Source of the DNA: DASWIG01 sp965371445
GTDB lineage: Bacteria > Acidobacteriota > Thermoanaerobaculia > Multivoradales > J023
Length of the DNA stretch: 8,405 nucleotides
Direction of reading: 5' to 3'
Assembly: GCA_965371445.1 (NCBI GenBank)
Contig: CBDUYN010000284.1
Location: 1 to 8,405, forward strand
How positions within the stretch are numbered: position 1 is the stretch's first letter; every line of letters starts with the position of its first letter. Under the pieces are notes generated by a model that made no database searches, had not been told where the DNA came from, and was given only the letters and a program-made list of their open reading frames with translations. Shown one piece after another: positions 6,274 through 8,405 of the stretch. The position numbers and the translations under genes are program-made.

Positions 6274-6818
6274 CGTCGCCCGCTCGGCTCAAGGTGCTCT
6301 TCCTCTGCACCGGCAACTCGGCCCGCAGCATCCTCGGCGAGTACCTCCTGCGCCATCGTGGCAGTGAACGGTTCGAGACCCGCAGCGCCGGCGCCCGGCC
6401 CACGGGACGGGTCCATCCCCTGGCGCTGCGCGTCCTCGCCGAGGGCTACGGCATCGACGCTTCCGGCGCGCGCAGCGAATCCTGGGAGGTTTACCGCGAC
6501 GCCGGCTCTGACCTCGTCCTGACGGTCTGCGACCACGCCCGCGACACCTGCCCCGTCTTCTCCAACTCGGCGGTCCGGCGGTCCGGCGGCCACCGGGACG
6601 CCGGCCGGCGATCCGGCGACCCGGCGATACAGGCGCATTGGGGCTCGGTAGACCCGGCGGCCTTCGAGGGGCCGGAGGCGGAGGCCTTGGAGCTTTTCCG
6701 GCAGGTGGCACGCCAGATCGACCGTCGCGTTACGCGGCTCGCCGACCTTGACGTCGAGGCGATGGCGCCGGAGGAGCTCCAGGCGCGTCTCGAGGCCATC
6801 GGAACCGACGATGGCTGA
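6270..6818 (+). CDS. arsC: Thioredoxin-type arsenate reductase (ArsC)/LMW protein tyrosine phosphatase fold, with an unusual insertion
   Basis: 182 residues, GTG start overlapping the PP2C stop by 4 bp, with GGAG (6261-6264) 5 bases ahead. The phosphate/arsenate-binding loop is C13-TGNSA-R19 (CX5R). The redox pair is C87 and C94 in TVCDHARDTCPVF, with the same 7-residue spacing as Cys82/Cys89 of plasmid pI258 ArsC. All three cysteines for thioredoxin-linked reduction of arsenate to arsenite are therefore present. The conserved HWG...DPAAFEG (123-134) and the C-terminal helices also fit. Between CPVF and HWG the family usually has about 7 residues; here there are 25, Arg/Gly/Asp-rich, encoded by a tandem octamer repeat. 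The insertion lies beside the mobile loop carrying the redox cysteine, so it could alter activity or be tolerated as a surface loop. No arsR, arsB or acr3 is nearby, so the physiological substrate may not be arsenate. Confidence 0.88.
   Translation: MTSPARLKVLFLCTGNSARSILGEYLLRHRGSERFETRSAGARPTGRVHPLALRVLAEGYGIDASGARSESWEVYRDAGSDLVLTVCDHARDTCPVFSNSAVRRSGGHRDAGRRSGDPAIQAHWGSVDPAAFEGPEAEALELFRQVARQIDRRVTRLADLDVEAMAPEELQARLEAIGTDDG
6567..6628 (+). repeat. Octamer tandem repeat (CCGGCGRY) inserted in frame in arsC
   Basis: Octamers are TCGGCGGT (6567), CCGGCGGT (6575), CCGGCGGC (6583), then a 14-bp interruption (6591-6604), then CCGGCGAT (6605), CCGGCGAC (6613) and CCGGCGAT (6621-6628). They code for residues 100-120 of ArsC, exactly the segment that is extra relative to the family. 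The 8-bp unit is not a multiple of three, so gain or loss of one unit would break the frame. The core CCGGCG is the reverse complement of the CGCCGG core in the repeat at 1-55. Confidence 0.8.
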
Positions 6819-7191
6819 GACCGTCCGCCTCGACAAGTGGCTCCAGGTGGCGCGGGTTTTCAAAACCCGTTCCAAGGCGACGCACGCCTGCAACCTGAAC
6901 CGGGTCCGCGTCAACGACAACCCCGCCAAGGCGCACCGCAACCTGGCGCTCGAAGACCGGGTGGAGGTCGAATTCGGCGACTGGACGCGGATCCTGATCG
7001 TCAAGGAGCTACGCGACAAAACCCTTCCCAAGGCCGAGGCGTCGCGCGTTCTTGAGGACCTGAGCCCACCGAAGCCGCAGCTTGACGAATTTCAAAAGCT
7101 CTTACGGCGGCGTCCGGTCGAGCGCGAGCGGGGGAGGGGGCGTCCTTCGAAAAAAGAGCGACGCGAGCTGGATCGGCTACGGGGCGACTAA
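6811..7191 (+). CDS. S4-domain RNA-binding protein, Hsp15 (HslR)-like
   Basis: 126 residues. An N-terminal S4 RNA-binding domain (about 5-65) opens with VRLDKWLQVARVFKTRSKA, the hallmark of Hsp15/HslR and the related RqcP (YabO) proteins. It is followed by VRVND...VEVEFGDWTRILIV. A basic C-terminal tail with GRGRPSKKERRELDRLRGD resembles the HslR tail, and the length (HslR about 130, RqcP about 85) favours HslR. In the characterised proteins this domain binds free 50S subunits carrying stalled peptidyl-tRNA, so a cytoplasmic role in ribosome rescue or recycling is likely. ATG 6811 overlaps the arsC stop by 8 bp, with GGAA (6801-6804) as a weak ribosome-binding site, so translation is probably coupled. 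It is the last gene of the operon and ends 8 bases before a strong inverted repeat. Confidence 0.88.
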   Translation: MAETVRLDKWLQVARVFKTRSKATHACNLNRVRVNDNPAKAHRNLALEDRVEVEFGDWTRILIVKELRDKTLPKAEASRVLEDLSPPKPQLDEFQKLLRRRPVERERGRGRPSKKERRELDRLRGD

Positions 7192-7199
7192 AGACATCT

Positions 7200-7235
7200 G
7201 AACCCCCCTTTAGGAAAGGGGGGCTTGAGGGGTTC
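7200..7235. repeat. Palindromic CCCCCCTTT/AAAGGGGGG element between convergent genes (possible bidirectional terminator)
   Basis: A perfect 9-bp inverted repeat, CCCCCCTTT (7203-7211) and AAAGGGGGG (7215-7223), has a 3-base AGG loop. A second, overlapping pairing is possible between GAACCCC (7200-7206) and GGGGTTC (7229-7235). The arrangement C-run/AAAGGGGGG/CTTGAGGGG matches a short repeat that, from memory, is scattered between genes in many unrelated bacteria. No T-run follows on either strand, so it is not a textbook intrinsic terminator. Its place between the ends of the S4 gene and the cytochrome gene still suits a two-way transcription or RNA-stability barrier. Confidence 0.65.
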
Positions 7236-7241
7236 CGCACC

Positions 7242-8405
7242 TCAGTCGATCGAGACCAGTCCGCTGCTGACCACCTCCAGCTTCCAGTCTTGCGCCCGGG
7301 TACCTTCGAGATCCAGGTGTCCGGTCATGTAGTAGAGGCGACGGGTGTCGTCGCTGTCCGAGGTGCAAAACCGGTCCTGGAGGTAAAAGGGAGGTGTCGC
7401 CTGGGAATAGAGTGTCGCCTTGACGTAGGCGGGTCGGGCGTCGGCCGGTAGCTCGACGACGTACTCGAGAGAGTCGCCGCCGCCCGTCTCGTAGTCCGGG
7501 TCGCCTTCGACCTCGCTGCCGGCTTCGCTGGCCAGCTTCTCGGGATTCGCAACGCCCAGCCTACGGGCGCCGGAAGCCCACGCCGGAGGGGAACTTGTGC
7601 CCCACTTTGCTGGTGATCGACACTTTTGCGTTCAAGGTGTTGCCGTTTTTCTTGATCTCGCTCACACCGATTCTCGCCGTTTCGTTCGCGGCCTGCTCCA
7701 ACATCGCTCGGTCCGTAAGCAGGATGGGGTCGAGGCCGTTCTTGACCATCATGGGGTCCTGCGTGCGGATCCCGAGGAGGTCGGGAAGTTGCTTCGCCAT
7801 CTCGACGAAGAACACGTTGAGCCCTACCAGCGTGTGACGGGCGAACCCCTCACGCACCTGGAGATCGATCTCGTCGGGCTCCAGGGTGTTGTCGCTCTCG
7901 GGGAAGTTGCTGTACTCCTGAATGCTGGCGATCTTGCTCTTGAACTGAAGGCCGGCCGGGTCTCTGCTGGGCATGTGACAGTCCTGGCACGACTGGGCCA
8001 GCGGGCCGGAACCGGAGGGAAGCTCCTTGGCAGGTTGCCAGGGGTTTGATCCCGTGCGGTAGTCGCTGAAAGCCCATTCGGGGTGCCGGCGGATTTTTGT
8101 CACTGCCAGGGACCCAGACGTTGTCGTAGGTCTGTGACGGCATGTTGAGCTCCGCGACGTTTTGCTTCGTTGGCACAGCGCTCATCTCCCTCAGGTTGTA
8201 CTGCGACCGGAAAGCCTCGGAGTAATCGGAAAGGGGTGTTTCGTGAAGCGCCACGTCGTCCGTCGTGTCGCTCGTCGCCTGATGCCGGCCTTTCGAGGGT
8301 TCGCCGGTTAGCGAGTTTTCGAACAGAAAGTTCTGGCTGAGGTAGACGTTGGGCCGGTCGGGCTCGCCGTGAATGTTCTTGAGGTCGGCAAAAGTCTGGT
8401 AACTC
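7242..8405 (-). pseudogene. Multihaem c-type cytochrome, C-terminal part, disrupted by two frame changes and a probable internal deletion
   Basis: The start lies beyond the window edge. Three consecutive frames read as one protein. From 8404 to about 8099: SYQTFADLKNIHGEPD...NVWVPGSDK. From about 8100 to 7561: IRRHPEWAFSDYRTG, one haem site CQDCHMP, then VREGFARHTLVGLNVFF, SITSKVGHKFPSGVGFRR and a TAG (7561-7563). From about 7560 to the stop at 7242-7244: LGVANPEKLASEAGS, GDPDYETGGGDSLEY, ATPPFYLQDRFCT, RRLYYMTGHLDLEGT, DWKLEVVSSG. The end matches, from memory, large periplasmic or outer-membrane multihaem cytochromes of Geobacter-like bacteria, used in extracellular or periplasmic electron transfer. 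In those, roughly 100 residues normally separate FPSGVGFRR from the GDPDY region, but here almost none do. The first frame change is repaired by one fewer A in A5 (8094-8098 on the complement). Decay, sequence error and assembly collapse are all possible. It is convergent with the operon. Confidence 0.75.
7975..7989 (-). other. Haem c attachment site CQDCH
   Basis: These codons read Cys-Gln-Asp-Cys-His followed by Met-Pro, a CXXCH site for covalent haem attachment by the cytochrome c maturation system. It is the only CXXCH in the visible part; a multihaem protein of this type would carry others in the missing N-terminal region. The site lies in the middle frame segment. Confidence 0.85.

Noticed and set aside
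6270..6818. Plain LMW protein tyrosine phosphatase rather than ArsC
   Set aside because: The C87/C94 redox pair in VCDxxxxxCPVF and the HWG-DPAA motif are specific to the thioredoxin-type arsenate reductase branch.

Overview
The window is GC-rich (C/G strongly favoured at third codon positions) and gene-dense. It reads as a bacterial chromosome fragment from a Gram-negative-type organism. A multihaem c-type cytochrome, a Sec-exported beta-repeat protein and a membrane-anchored PP2C phosphatase together suggest an Acidobacteriota- or Desulfobacterota/Myxococcota-like lineage, but nothing here fixes the taxonomy. No rRNA, tRNA, CRISPR array, integrase or transposase is visible.

Layout. (1) Positions 1-3154, plus strand: the 3' part of a very large polytopic membrane protein of unknown function. 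Its frame is already open at base 1, begins in a 15-bp tandem repeat, and is split by a +1 frameshift near 2258-2262. (2) 3192-4157, plus: a zinc-dependent medium-chain dehydrogenase with all zinc ligands present. (3) 4158-4306: a 149-bp intergenic region with a weak promoter candidate and a strong Shine-Dalgarno. (4) 4307-7191, plus: a tightly packed four-gene cluster. It encodes a secreted DUF4097-type beta-repeat protein, a PP2C Ser/Thr phosphatase with a C-terminal membrane anchor, a thioredoxin-type ArsC arsenate reductase/LMW-phosphatase-fold enzyme, and an Hsp15-like S4 RNA-binding protein. Gaps are 29 bp, -4 bp and -8 bp, so this is almost certainly one operon. (5) 7200-7235: a palindromic CCCCCCTTT/AAAGGGGGG element between convergent genes. 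(6) 7242-8405, minus: the C-terminal part of a multihaem cytochrome c, broken by two frame changes and apparently by an internal deletion.

How the genes may work together: the four-gene operon joins an exported repeat protein, a phosphatase whose catalytic domain is probably cytoplasmic with a short domain across the membrane, a redox/phosphatase-fold enzyme and a ribosome-rescue type factor. That fits an envelope or stress-response unit, but this is inference from gene order only. The most unusual DNA signals are two short tandem repeats built on the same CGCCGG/CCGGCG core, in opposite orientation, lying in frame in two unrelated genes. The one in arsC adds about 18 residues between the redox cysteines and the conserved HWG motif. 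All three frame breaks can be repaired by removing a single base, so consensus error must be excluded before any gene is called a pseudogene.
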